A stretch of DNA of 14,822 nt from a candidate division Zixibacteria bacterium DG_27 (GCA_001302725.1 LIZU01000008.1:1-14822); one strand, 5' to 3'. Shown: positions 1 to 7,450, counted from the first letter of the stretch. Notes: a model not told the origin generated them from the sequence alone. Translations and numbers: made by a program.

Positions 1-1829
1 TGGCTCTTAGGAAAGTCTTCCATCCGATCTCCATCACCCTCTTACTGCTTGTGGGCATAAACGGGAAGGCTTTGCCCGAGGCTACTGGCGAAGGTCGAGG
101 GCCACTGGTCAACGTGGTCTATCCCCTCGAGGGGGCCACAATCGCTGCTTGTGATTCTACTTTCATATTCGGGCAGGTCACTCCAGGTTCGGAGCTGACC
201 ATAAACGGTTACCAGGTCAAGGTTCACGACAACGGCGCCTATCTGGCCTTCCTGCCGATTGAGCCGGGCGATTTTGTTTTTCACCTGGAAGCCCGAAATC
301 AGTTGGGAGTGACGACCACAGATTTGCACGTCAAGGTCCCTGAGATCCTAACCTTCTCTGATGACAGCTTAATCATCACAGGCGTCTTGCCCCGGTGGGA
401 TCTGACCTTGACGGAGGGAGACATCCTTCAGGTTCGCTTCCACGGTACTCCTGGCTGTAGTGCTTTCTTCTCCATTCCCGGCCTGCGCCAGGGTATACCG
501 ATGATTGAGCTCCCGAGACGGGAGGTGCCTAGCTGGGGGGAGGTTTTCAGGAAGAAAGAAAAGGGAATGGAAGAAAAGCACAGTGGCATCTACTCGGGAG
601 TCTACCGTATCACCAAGGCGGACAGCACAGACTCTGTCCGGATCCACTTCAAGCTGGTGCGGGAGGACTCAACGTGGGATTCCACAGAAGCGGTCGTCAC
701 CATTGAGCAATATGATCTCCCCCGAGTAGTGGAGTTTACCGGGGAAAAGCAGGTTGTGCGGACCGGCCCCCAAAGAGGGTATCTGCTTTTGTATCAACCT
801 CCGGGAGTGAGAGCAGAGGCCACCGGACAGATCGGCGAGTGGGTGAGGCTGTCTTTAGCGCCGGGGGTGGGAGCCTGGGCGCATAAGGACAGCATCAGGT
901 TCCTACCGGAGGGAACCCCAATCCCCGAGAGCAGGATAACTCATGTGCGCACCCGGAAAAGTGGGAAGGGTGTCCAGGTAAGGGTCCCTTTACGACAGAG
1001 GTTACCCTATAGCGTTGAGCAAAGTGTGAATCCCCAGATGCTGACTTTGAACATCTTTGGCGGTGTCTCCGACACCGATTGGATAAGATACGATTCTGAT
1101 GACGACATAATTGATCAGATTCGCTGGCTGCAACCTCAAAATAGGGTGTATGAGCTCAAGATCAATCTCAAACAGAGACAGCAGTGGGGATATGATATAC
1201 TTTATGAAGAGAACACTCTGGTCTTGGAGATAAAGAGGCAACCGACATTGGGGGGAGCTTTGAAATCATCAGTCTCCGGTTTGACTTTCATAATAGACCC
1301 CGGGCACTCTCACGACAGCGGCGCCATCGGCCCCACCGGACTGAAGGAGAAGGACGTCAACCTCTGGATCGCCCACAAACTCAGGAAGGTCTTAGAGAAG
1401 CACGGCGCGACGGTCTATATGACCAGATACGGCCACGAGCATTTACAGCTATACGACCGCCCCGAGAAGGCGATCGGCCATGGAGCTGACATATTGATCT
1501 CAATACACAACAATGCCCTTCCCGACGGCGTCAATCCATTCGTTAACAACGGCACTTCCTCCTATTATTATCATCCCCAGAGCTATCCTTTGGCACACGC
1601 TATACATGAAAGGATGGTCGAGAATTTAGGCCTTCCGGACCACGGTCTGTATTACGGCAATCTGGTTCTGACTCGTCCCACTCAGATGCTTGCGGTTTTA
1701 GTGGAGTGTGCCTTCATGATGATCCCCGAACAGGAAAAGATGCTCCGGACAAAGGGATTTCAAAACAGATGTGCTGAGTCCATCTATCAGGGGATTTGCG
1801 ATTTCCTAAAAAGCGAAGGCGACCGTTAG
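1..1829 (+). CDS. Exported N-acetylmuramoyl-L-alanine amidase (Amidase_3), 5' end at window edge
   Basis: Zn-dependent amidase that cleaves the bond between N-acetylmuramic acid and L-alanine in peptidoglycan, acting outside the cytoplasmic membrane in wall turnover or cell separation. Numbering from the GTG at 51: the catalytic domain is about 411-590, with DPGH (H419), E433, H486 in SIHNNA and E552 in VECAFM, the expected zinc ligands and catalytic Glu. Ahead of it come an Ig-like domain (19-97), a second beta-rich region with a SGIYSGVY motif (about 180-222), an SH3-like stretch (226-288) and an AMIN-like region (294-399), which may bind wall or envelope. GTG 51 is probably not the start: the frame is open to the edge and encodes a signal peptide (LRKVFHPI then ITLLLLVGI). 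The first two bases, TG, could end an ATG, GTG or TTG codon, giving about 609 residues. Amidase assignment is firm; the accessory domain names are by eye. Confidence 0.93.
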   Translation, partial: ALRKVFHPISITLLLLVGINGKALPEATGEGRGPLVNVVYPLEGATIAACDSTFIFGQVTPGSELTINGYQVKVHDNGAYLAFLPIEPGDFVFHLEARNQLGVTTTDLHVKVPEILTFSDDSLIITGVLPRWDLTLTEGDILQVRFHGTPGCSAFFSIPGLRQGIPMIELPRREVPSWGEVFRKKEKGMEEKHSGIYSGVYRITKADSTDSVRIHFKLVREDSTWDSTEAVVTIEQYDLPRVVEFTGEKQVVRTGPQRGYLLLYQPPGVRAEATGQIGEWVRLSLAPGVGAWAHKDSIRFLPEGTPIPESRITHVRTRKSGKGVQVRVPLRQRLPYSVEQSVNPQMLTLNIFGGVSDTDWIRYDSDDDIIDQIRWLQPQNRVYELKINLKQRQQWGYDILYEENTLVLEIKRQPTLGGALKSSVSGLTFIIDPGHSHDSGAIGPTGLKEKDVNLWIAHKLRKVLEKHGATVYMTRYGHEHLQLYDRPEKAIGHGADILISIHNNALPDGVNPFVNNGTSSYYYHPQSYPLAHAIHERMVENLGLPDHGLYYGNLVLTRPTQMLAVLVECAFMMIPEQEKMLRTKGFQNRCAESIYQGICDFLKSEGDR

Positions 1830-1938
1830 TCTCTGAAAGATAACCATAGATGATCGCTTTTCTTGGCGTCGGAATGGTAGCTTCCGTTGTACTCAAGCGT
1901 ATAACGTTTCGCAGAAGACTTCGTTGAAGAAATAGAAG

Positions 1939-3231
1939 ATGAGTTCTGGGATCGTTAAAGGAATTATCCGGCTATCCGCTTCAGTCTGTCTATTGTTCTT
2001 GCTCCTCTCGAGCGCTTCGGCACAAAAACTCCTTATCTTCATGGACTTTGATCAGACCGACCACCTGAAGGCCTATGGAGTTGCCTACCGGTGTTTAAAG
2101 CAGGGTTACAACGTCGAATGGCTTCTGAACTACCGTGGAGGCTCCTTTATGAGCGATTACGCCGACGAAATCGCTCAGGTCTGCAGGCTTCGGGGGGTGG
2201 CCTATTCAGTGGCCTCCCCGGCGGAGGAGGCTTCTATCAGAAAGACGATCGAGGATAACAACATGGAATCGGTCCTCTTAGAGAAGGCTCCGAAGGTCGC
2301 CATTTATGCTCCCCCGATCAGTAAGAGTGAACCCTGGGATGACGCCGTCAATTTAGCCCTGACTTATGCTGAAATCTCCTTCGAGGTCATCTGGGATGAG
2401 GAGGTCTTGGCCGGCAGGCTTCACGACTACGATTGGGTTCACCTTCACCACGAGGATTTCACCGGCCAATACGGGAAGTTCTACGGCTCCTATCGCAATG
2501 CCCTGTGGTATAAACAGAACAAGGCTTTGAATGAGGCCACCGCCAAGAAATTAGGATTCAGAAAGGTGTCCCAACTCGAATTGGCAGTGGCCAAGGCCAT
2601 CAAGGAATACGTCGCTGGGGGTGGATTTCTCTTTGCTATGTGTTCGGCCACCGACACCTACGACATCGCTCTGTCAGCGGAGGGGGTGGACATCGTCCCC
2701 ACCGAACTGGACGGTGACCCCGCCGACCGCGATTGTCAGGAGAGACTGGACTACTCTAAGACTTTTGCCTTCGAGAACTTCAAGGTGGAGTTGAATCCCA
2801 TGGTTTACGAACATTCGGACATAGACACCTCTCCCACTCGGGGGATGAGAATTCCCGGACCGGAGACGGACTATTTCACCCTCTTCGATTTCTCGGCCAA
2901 GTATGACCCGGTGCCAACGATGCTAATTCAAGATCACCTCCCGGTGGTCAACGGTTTTCTGGGACAATGCACCGGTTTCCACAAAGACAAAGTGAAAAGA
3001 TACATCACCATCCTGGGAGAGACCGAGGGCAAAGGAGAGGTGAAGTATCTACACGGAAATTTCGGCAGGGGTACTTTTACTTTCTTAGGAGGCCATGACC
3101 CCGAGGATTACCAGCACATGATCGGCGATCCCCCGACACAGTTAGAGCTGCACAAGAATTCCCCCGGATATCGGCTGATACTGAACAACGTTCTCTTTCC
3201 GGCGGCGAGGAAAAAAGAGAGGAAAACTTAA
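1939..3231 (+). CDS. Exported protein of the 'asparagine synthetase B'-like / class I amidotransferase-like family, function unknown
   Basis: The 430-residue protein has a clear signal peptide (hydrophobic 12-23, cleavage likely after A28 in SASA|Q), so the mature protein is exported. It resembles proteins in Bacteroidota and related phyla often annotated 'asparagine synthetase B', a label I consider wrong because no N-terminal Cys glutaminase or ATP-pyrophosphatase domain is visible. Notable blocks are HLKAYGVAY (42-50), WLLNYRGGSF (61-70), HLHHEDFTGQ (168-177), GGGFLFAMCSATD (227-239) and GGHDPED (384-390). C235 follows a beta strand and precedes a helix, as the nucleophile of class I glutamine amidotransferase/ThuA-like folds does, but the flanking residues are A-M-C-S-A rather than G-x-C-x-G. 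It lies 109 bp after the amidase on the same strand. I see no good promoter in that gap and only a weak ribosome site before the ATG. Family membership is recalled, and the substrate is unknown. Confidence 0.8.
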   Translation: MSSGIVKGIIRLSASVCLLFLLLSSASAQKLLIFMDFDQTDHLKAYGVAYRCLKQGYNVEWLLNYRGGSFMSDYADEIAQVCRLRGVAYSVASPAEEASIRKTIEDNNMESVLLEKAPKVAIYAPPISKSEPWDDAVNLALTYAEISFEVIWDEEVLAGRLHDYDWVHLHHEDFTGQYGKFYGSYRNALWYKQNKALNEATAKKLGFRKVSQLELAVAKAIKEYVAGGGFLFAMCSATDTYDIALSAEGVDIVPTELDGDPADRDCQERLDYSKTFAFENFKVELNPMVYEHSDIDTSPTRGMRIPGPETDYFTLFDFSAKYDPVPTMLIQDHLPVVNGFLGQCTGFHKDKVKRYITILGETEGKGEVKYLHGNFGRGTFTFLGGHDPEDYQHMIGDPPTQLELHKNSPGYRLILNNVLFPAARKKERKT

Positions 3232-3235
3232 TCAA

Positions 3236-3307
3236 GGAAACAGGGAACAGGAGACAGGAGACAGGAAATAGGGGTTAGGGGTGGACTATCCACCATTTAC
3301 CATTCAC
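3236..3307. repeat. Bipartite heptamer tandem repeat, copy 1
   Basis: Period-7 array right after the stop of the preceding gene. On the + strand, units at 3236 (GGAAACA), 3243 (GGGAACA), 3250 and 3257 (GGAGACA), 3264 (GGAAATA), 3271 (GGGGTTA) and 3278 (GGGGTGG) run without gaps. The second half is on the - strand: GTGAATG (3301-3307), GTAAATG (3294-3300) and GTGGATA (3287-3293). So a (GGRRAYA)n block converges on a (GTGAATG)n block. All units are directly readable; function is unknown. Confidence 0.8.
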
Positions 3308-3319
3308 TACTTTACGTTG

Positions 3320-3350
3320 CGTCAGGACCGAAACGGAGCGTGTCCTGACG
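3320..3350. repeat. Perfect 9-bp inverted repeat (hairpin 1)
   Basis: Arms CGTCAGGAC (3320-3328) and GTCCTGACG (3342-3350) are perfect complements around a 13-nt loop CGAAACGGAGCGT. No T-run follows on either strand, so an intrinsic terminator is unlikely. It looks like a dispersed palindromic element. Confidence 0.7.
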
Positions 3351-3354
3351 TTAA

Positions 3355-3395
3355 AGGTTGTCGGGACTCACTTCGTTCTCCTCCCGACACAACCT
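3355..3395. repeat. Inverted repeat with 2-nt bulge (hairpin 2)
   Basis: Left arm 3355-3366 (AGGTTGTCGGGA) pairs with right arm 3382-3395 (TCCCGACACAACCT), leaving two extra bases in the right arm and a 15-nt loop. The loop on the - strand contains ACGAAGTGAG, which resembles the loop of hairpin 1, so the two may be an inverted pair. No T-run follows. Confidence 0.65.
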
Positions 3396-3463
3396 CAAAA
3401 AAGAGAGGAACACTCAGCCGAAAGGTTTCCTGTTCAGTTGACCTCCCTGTTCCCCAGGGTAGC

Positions 3464-3490
3464 CCCCTGGCCTCTGCCAGGGGTTGTTCT
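3464..3490 (+). terminator. GC-rich hairpin with short T-rich tail, possible terminator
   Basis: Arms CCCCTGG (3464-3470) and CCAGGGG (3477-3483) enclose CCTCTG, and TTGTTCT follows on the + strand. This is a modest terminator candidate for + strand transcription, but it lies about 230 bp past the stop and inside a repeat-rich spacer, so it may be just another palindromic repeat. Confidence 0.3.
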
Positions 3491-3500
3491 GAACCCGTAG

Positions 3501-3521
3501 AGCGGTGAATTCATCACCGCT
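3501..3521. repeat. Palindrome with AATTCAT core (element A)
   Basis: Arms AGCGGTGA (3501-3508) and TCACCGCT (3514-3521) are perfect complements. Read on the + strand the centre contains AATTCAT. It is paired with the neighbouring palindrome at 3528-3548. Confidence 0.75.
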
Positions 3522-3527
3522 AACACC

Positions 3528-3548
3528 TGGGCGGATGAATTTCGCCCA
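3528..3548. repeat. Palindrome with AATTCAT core (element B, opposite strand)
   Basis: Arms TGGGCGGA (3528-3535) and TTCGCCCA (3541-3548) pair with one G-T wobble. On the - strand the centre again reads AATTCAT, the same core as at 3501-3521, but the arms differ in sequence while staying self-complementary. It lies 18 bp past the stop of the GTPase gene and has no T-run, so it is not a standard terminator. Confidence 0.7.
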
Positions 3549-3566
3549 CTACAGATTCCCCTGCTT

Positions 3567-4736
3567 TTATTCCTCTTTCGTCGTATTGTATCGATATTTG
3601 GGATTTGGATATGCGGGCCGGAAGCTGCTCAACTCTTCAACGCTGTAGCTGATTCCCAGCCTACTGGCGACAGTTTCCACACTCTTCGTGACTGCCTGAC
3701 GCAGCAGGTCCGGAGATAAGTGGACGCGTCCATTGATTGTTAAGGTAGCCTCATCAATTACGTCTCCCCCCTCTTGGCTGATCTCCGGTTGAGCCTCGTT
3801 TCGGACTAAACTGACCATGGCACCTCTCCCCTCGGAGCCGAGAAACATCTTCAGGTGGGCGATCTCAGCTTTGTGGAGGAGGAAACGTTCTCGAAGATCA
3901 AGGGCCAGTTCCTGTAAGAGGACGCGGGCCCTGAATCCCTCCCTTTGTGATACCTTGAAAGTGGCATTGAGCCAGCCGAGTTCTGCCTCCGCCTCGGCAT
4001 AGCGATCATAATCAATATCCAGAGCCTGTTTTCCTGCAGAAAGGTCTTGCTTCAGAACCCCCAGCCAGCGGTCTAAACCCTCACCGGTGCGGGCAGAAAC
4101 TAAAACGACTTCGGCACTGGCAAATCGCTCCTTCAGAAACCCCAGCATCGATCTTCTGTCCGTATCGGAGAGGAGGTCAACCTTGTTTAAGAGAATCACA
4201 TCCGCCTCCTCCAGCTGTTTGGTGAAAAGGTAGGCGATGGAGGCCGGGAATCTCGGTTTTTTTCTTTTCAGGATGAATATTTCAGTGAGGTAGGAGAGAA
4301 CAGTCCGGAGCTTCCCTCTCCCTTCCTTCAGGAGCATATCTTCCAGACGCAAGGGATCGACCGCCACCGAGAAAGGGGCGAGCTCGAAGAGATCCTTGCA
4401 CTTCCTCCTCAGCGGTTGAATAACCGTCGCCGCCAAGTCCGCACAGCTCCCCACCGGCTCACCCAGCAAGATCTCCAGCCGGGTCTGGTCAACAAACTCC
4501 TTGGCAGCTGCAATCAACTCATCGAAACGGCAGCAGAAACAGCCGCCGGGAATCTCTTTGGCTTGAAAGCCGCGCAGTTCGACCAGCTTGGTGTCGACCA
4601 AGTTGTCGGCCTGGTCGTTGGTGACAAAACCCACCTTTTCCCCAAGTTCAACGTAACGCTTCGCCAACCGGCACAGCAAGCTGGTCTTGCCGGCGCCGAG
4701 GAATCCGCCAACGACGATGAATCTGACTGGCTTCAC
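3567..4736 (-). CDS. CobW-type (COG0523, G3E family) GTPase with CxCC motif
   Basis: P-loop GTPase of the G3E family, whose members (CobW, YeiR, ZagA, HypB, UreG) move metals into proteins or assist metalloenzyme assembly in the cytoplasm. Visible motifs are Walker A GGFLGAGKT (10-18), the metal-binding GGCFCC with C66, C68 and C69, NKVD at 184-187 and a G5-like SA at 214-215. A C-terminal domain of about 150 residues follows, with no His-rich tail. The start is GTG. The frame is open back to the TGA of mnmE, 63 bp upstream, but offers no ATG, GTG, TTG or CTG there, so this start is forced although its ribosome site is weak. It is last in a likely dprA-orf71-mnmE operon. The metal is unknown: zinc, cobalt/corrinoid or nickel are all possible, and neighbours do not decide. 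Confidence 0.9.
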   Translation of the reverse strand: MKPVRFIVVGGFLGAGKTSLLCRLAKRYVELGEKVGFVTNDQADNLVDTKLVELRGFQAKEIPGGCFCCRFDELIAAAKEFVDQTRLEILLGEPVGSCADLAATVIQPLRRKCKDLFELAPFSVAVDPLRLEDMLLKEGRGKLRTVLSYLTEIFILKRKKPRFPASIAYLFTKQLEEADVILLNKVDLLSDTDRRSMLGFLKERFASAEVVLVSARTGEGLDRWLGVLKQDLSAGKQALDIDYDRYAEAEAELGWLNATFKVSQREGFRARVLLQELALDLRERFLLHKAEIAHLKMFLGSEGRGAMVSLVRNEAQPEISQEGGDVIDEATLTINGRVHLSPDLLRQAVTKSVETVASRLGISYSVEELSSFRPAYPNPKYRYNTTKEE

Positions 4737-4799
4737 AACTGCAATCGTGGAACCACGCGCTAAACTATCGAAGCTGCGACAGCTGTTCTTTTCAGAGGA

Positions 4800-6194
4800 T
4801 CACTTCCCGATGCAAAACTTCTCGAAGATTCTGCTTAGTATCTCCTCGTCGACGGTCTCCCCCACAATTTCTCCCAGATGATTTAGAGACGAGCGGACTT
4901 CCGCAGCAATGAACTCCGAGGACAAGTGCTCATTTATAGCCTTCTCTGCCGATAGGAGGCTTTCTTCCACTCTCAGGAGAGCCTCCCGATGGCGAGTATT
5001 AATCGAGACTAGCCGCTGCTCATGCCACTCCTCTAAGAAACTCGCCGATTCTCTGATCGCCTTCTTGAGGATATCTAAATTCGTGCCGTAGAGGGCAGAA
5101 ATCCTCATGCTGCTTTGGTTGCCGAACTCTCTTTCGAGAGCTTCGACATTCTCCTGGGAGGCGATGTCGATTTTGTTTATCACCGGGAGGAAGCGGTAAC
5201 CAGAGATGGTTCTGAAGGCCTCCTTATCCTCTTCGTTAGGTTTCTCGGAGGCGTCAAATAAGAGGAGAACCAGATCTGCCTTTTCGATTTCCTCTCGGGT
5301 TTTGAGAATCCCGAGATTCTCTATCTCTCCGGAGCAGGGCCGAAGTCCCGCGGTATCGATTAGTCTGACCGGCAGCCCGGAAAGGTCCAAGTACTCGCTG
5401 ATGACGTCCCTGGTGGTTCCCGGATGGGGAGTGACGATGGCCCGCTCGCTCTCCAGGAGTTTATTCAGAAGCGAGGATTTGCCCACATTCGTCCTTCCGG
5501 CGATCACAACCGAGAAACCGTGCCTCAGAGTCTGTCCCACCTCATAACTGTCCAGGAGTCGCTCGCATTCCCCCTTCAGGGCCGCAATTGCCCTTAGGGA
5601 TAGAGCGGCGTCCATCTCCTCGATCTCCTCTTCCGGAAAATCTATCTCTGCCTCCAGTTGCGCCAAAAGGTCTATGAGTTTCCCGCGCATCTCTCCGATT
5701 CTGGAGGAGAGCTCCCCCGCCAATTGCTCTAAAGCGGCCTTGAGGGCCAGATCGCTTTTGGCCCGGATAATCTCGGCAACGGCCTCCGCCTGAGAGAGGT
5801 CTAGCCTCCCGTTCACGAAGGCCCGCAAGGTGAACTCCCCGGGATGAGCAAGCCTGGCTCCGGCCCAGATGGTTGCCTCCAGAACCTTTTGAGAGACTAA
5901 AAGTCCTCCGTGGCAGTTGATCTCGACTACCTCCTCGCCGGTGTAAGTTTTGGGGGAGCGCATCACCGTGAGCAGGACCTCATCGATCTTTCCTCCACTG
6001 TCGGGGTGGACGATTCTTCCGAGGTGAACGGTGTGGGATTTGGCCTTCGCCGGGGAGACCTTGCCTCTGAAGACTCTGGCGGCGACCTTCAAAGCCTCTT
6101 TCCCGCTTATGCGGACGATGGCTATTCCTCCCTCGCCGGGCGGAGTTGAAATCGCCGCGATTGTATCTTCGGGGCAATAGTCCAAATTCACCAT
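4800..6194 (-). CDS. mnmE: tRNA uridine-5-carboxymethylaminomethyl(34) synthesis GTPase MnmE (TrmE)
   Basis: With MnmG, MnmE builds the cmnm5 group on wobble uridine U34 of certain tRNAs, using a folate-bound one-carbon unit. The 464 residues match the family length. The N-terminal folate-binding domain starts DTIAAISTPPGEGGIAIVRISG. The inserted G domain has GRTNVGKS (233-240), the TTRD switch (260-263), DTAG (280-283) and NKID (340-343). The protein ends with the family signature CIGK carrying the conserved Cys (461). The start is ATG, 36 bp after the stop of the 71-codon gene, with no strong Shine-Dalgarno, which suggests coupling or leader-independent initiation. No mnmG is in the window. 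Confidence 0.98.
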   Translation of the reverse strand: MVNLDYCPEDTIAAISTPPGEGGIAIVRISGKEALKVAARVFRGKVSPAKAKSHTVHLGRIVHPDSGGKIDEVLLTVMRSPKTYTGEEVVEINCHGGLLVSQKVLEATIWAGARLAHPGEFTLRAFVNGRLDLSQAEAVAEIIRAKSDLALKAALEQLAGELSSRIGEMRGKLIDLLAQLEAEIDFPEEEIEEMDAALSLRAIAALKGECERLLDSYEVGQTLRHGFSVVIAGRTNVGKSSLLNKLLESERAIVTPHPGTTRDVISEYLDLSGLPVRLIDTAGLRPCSGEIENLGILKTREEIEKADLVLLLFDASEKPNEEDKEAFRTISGYRFLPVINKIDIASQENVEALEREFGNQSSMRISALYGTNLDILKKAIRESASFLEEWHEQRLVSINTRHREALLRVEESLLSAEKAINEHLSSEFIAAEVRSSLNHLGEIVGETVDEEILSRIFEKFCIGK

Positions 6195-6230
6195 ATGAGA
6201 AATTTGATCTAACCGGGGTCGGCAAAAAAG

Positions 6231-6446
6231 CTATTCCAGGATGAATTGCTCTATCAGTCTCTTGAAGCGGTTTCCGTAAATGAGATCGTAGAGCTCCATA
6301 TCCTCAGGAACAATCCTCTCTGCCTTTTCCCTGGCCGCCTCCACCAGCTTCAGTGCCGTCGATTTGGGTATCACCCCGGAGGTGAGTTGCTCGCTCACGA
6401 AGTCGACCAACTTCTTCAGGCGGGCGGTCTTTTCTGTCTCTTCCAT
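6231..6446 (-). CDS. Small protein of unknown function (71 aa)
   Basis: I do not recognise a family. The ATG at 6446 has GAGG ten bases upstream, and the gene sits 18 bp after dprA and 36 bp before mnmE on the same strand, as an operon member would. The protein is strongly charged (many Glu, Lys and Arg), has no Cys, His or membrane segment, and looks all-helical: a first helix around EKTARLKKLVDFVSEQL, a break at SGVIPKS, a second around TALKLVEAAREKAERIV, then a tail with YDLIYGNRFKRLIEQFI. The spacing and ribosome site support real coding; similarity searches across related genomes would settle it. Confidence 0.65.
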   Translation of the reverse strand: MEETEKTARLKKLVDFVSEQLTSGVIPKSTALKLVEAAREKAERIVPEDMELYDLIYGNRFKRLIEQFILE

Positions 6447-6464
6447 CGCTTTATGGCCTCTTTT

Positions 6465-7349
6465 CTACACAAGATATCGCACAATGGTGTCTATTTCTCC
6501 CACTCCATTTATCGTCTGAGCGTTCAATTGCCGTTGATCTTCAGGGGTTAGCCTCCGCTCCGGGTCCAAGATGTAGACCGGCTTCCCCTGTTGGTGAGCT
6601 CTGTTCACCGCGTCCATGCTGCCGCTTTTGTCTCTATTCTCATCCTTTGTTTCCACTACAATTACCGCCTGGGAAAACCCCACCACGATCCGATTTCTGG
6701 ACATAAGGCCGCCGACGGAGACCGGCGTGCCCGGCAAAAATTCGGTCAATAGCACTCCATTCTCTGCCACCAGCTCGGAGAGCCGGATGTTCTCTGGAGG
6801 ATAGATTTTATCAAATCCCGATCCTAAGACAGCATAGGTTCTCCCGTTGGAGTTTAAGCTTCCCAGGTGGGCGGCGGTGTCAATTCCCCGGGCCAGCCCG
6901 GAGACAACCGTAACCCCTAATTCGGAGAGTCTGCCGGCGATATCCACGGCGTAGCGCAAACCCTCCTGAGAGGCTTCGGTAGTCCCCACCACCGCCACCC
7001 GAGGTCTCGTCTGCCGTTCAAATTTGCCCTTGAAATAGAAAAGGGGAGGGGGGTCAGCCAGCTGCATCAGGCAATCAGGATAACCTTCGTCCAGAACCGT
7101 GGTGACGTTGATTCCCTGGCCTGCCATTTGCTGAAGGATTTCCTCCGCTTCCTCAAGGCGGCTTTGGACTTCCAGGATTTTCTGAGCTTTCTTTTGCCCT
7201 ATCCTGGGGAGAGAGGTGAGCTCCTCGATTCCGGCCTTTAGAATGTTCTCGGTAGCACCGAAGCGCAGGGTCAACATCTGAAAGGTCTTGGGACCAACTT
7301 CGGCATAGTGCCTCAAAGCTAAAACATATTTGGCACGATTCGTATCCAT
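6465..7349 (-). CDS. dprA: DNA-processing protein DprA (Smf)
   Basis: DprA binds incoming single-stranded DNA and loads RecA during natural transformation. I place the start at ATG 7349 (294 aa) rather than the longer TTG 7382 frame: GGAGAG lies eight bases before this ATG, and a promoter at 7402-7429 would leave almost no leader for the TTG. An N-terminal helix-hairpin-helix segment (LPRIG, 47-51) precedes a Rossmann-like domain with GYPDCL (89-94), SGLARGID (150-157), YPPEN (183-187), SRNRI (217-221) and a SGSMDA motif. Oddities: the usual GSR signature reads GTTEAS (122-127), and the protein stops after the Rossmann domain with no winged helix (DML1). It heads a likely operon with the 71-codon gene, mnmE and the GTPase. 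No other competence gene is in the window. Confidence 0.93.
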   Translation of the reverse strand: MDTNRAKYVLALRHYAEVGPKTFQMLTLRFGATENILKAGIEELTSLPRIGQKKAQKILEVQSRLEEAEEILQQMAGQGINVTTVLDEGYPDCLMQLADPPPLFYFKGKFERQTRPRVAVVGTTEASQEGLRYAVDIAGRLSELGVTVVSGLARGIDTAAHLGSLNSNGRTYAVLGSGFDKIYPPENIRLSELVAENGVLLTEFLPGTPVSVGGLMSRNRIVVGFSQAVIVVETKDENRDKSGSMDAVNRAHQQGKPVYILDPERRLTPEDQRQLNAQTINGVGEIDTIVRYLV

Positions 7350-7401
7350 ATCATAATCTCTCCAAGAATCCCCGGTGCCCAACCAGCTAACCCTCCCTTT
7401 T

Positions 7402-7429
7402 AATATAACTCCCAGATGGGTAAGGTCAA
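7402..7429 (-). promoter_or_regulatory. Sigma70-like promoter for the dprA operon
   Basis: On the - strand, TTGACC (7429-7424) is followed by a 16-bp spacer and TATATT (7407-7402). Transcription from about 7395 would leave a leader of about 45 nt before the dprA ATG at 7349. The spacer length and -10 box are the same as in the ffh promoter in this window. Confidence 0.65.
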
Positions 7430-7450
7430 TCCCCTGAAAGCTTATTTGCG

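Noticed and set aside
1830..1938. Promoter between the amidase and the exported protein gene
   Set aside because: TATAAC at 1900 has no -35 box at 15-19 bp spacing; evidence is too weak.
3281..3508. 75-codon + strand open frame
   Set aside because: It starts inside the heptamer array and runs through the hairpins; it has no ribosome site or recognisable protein pattern.
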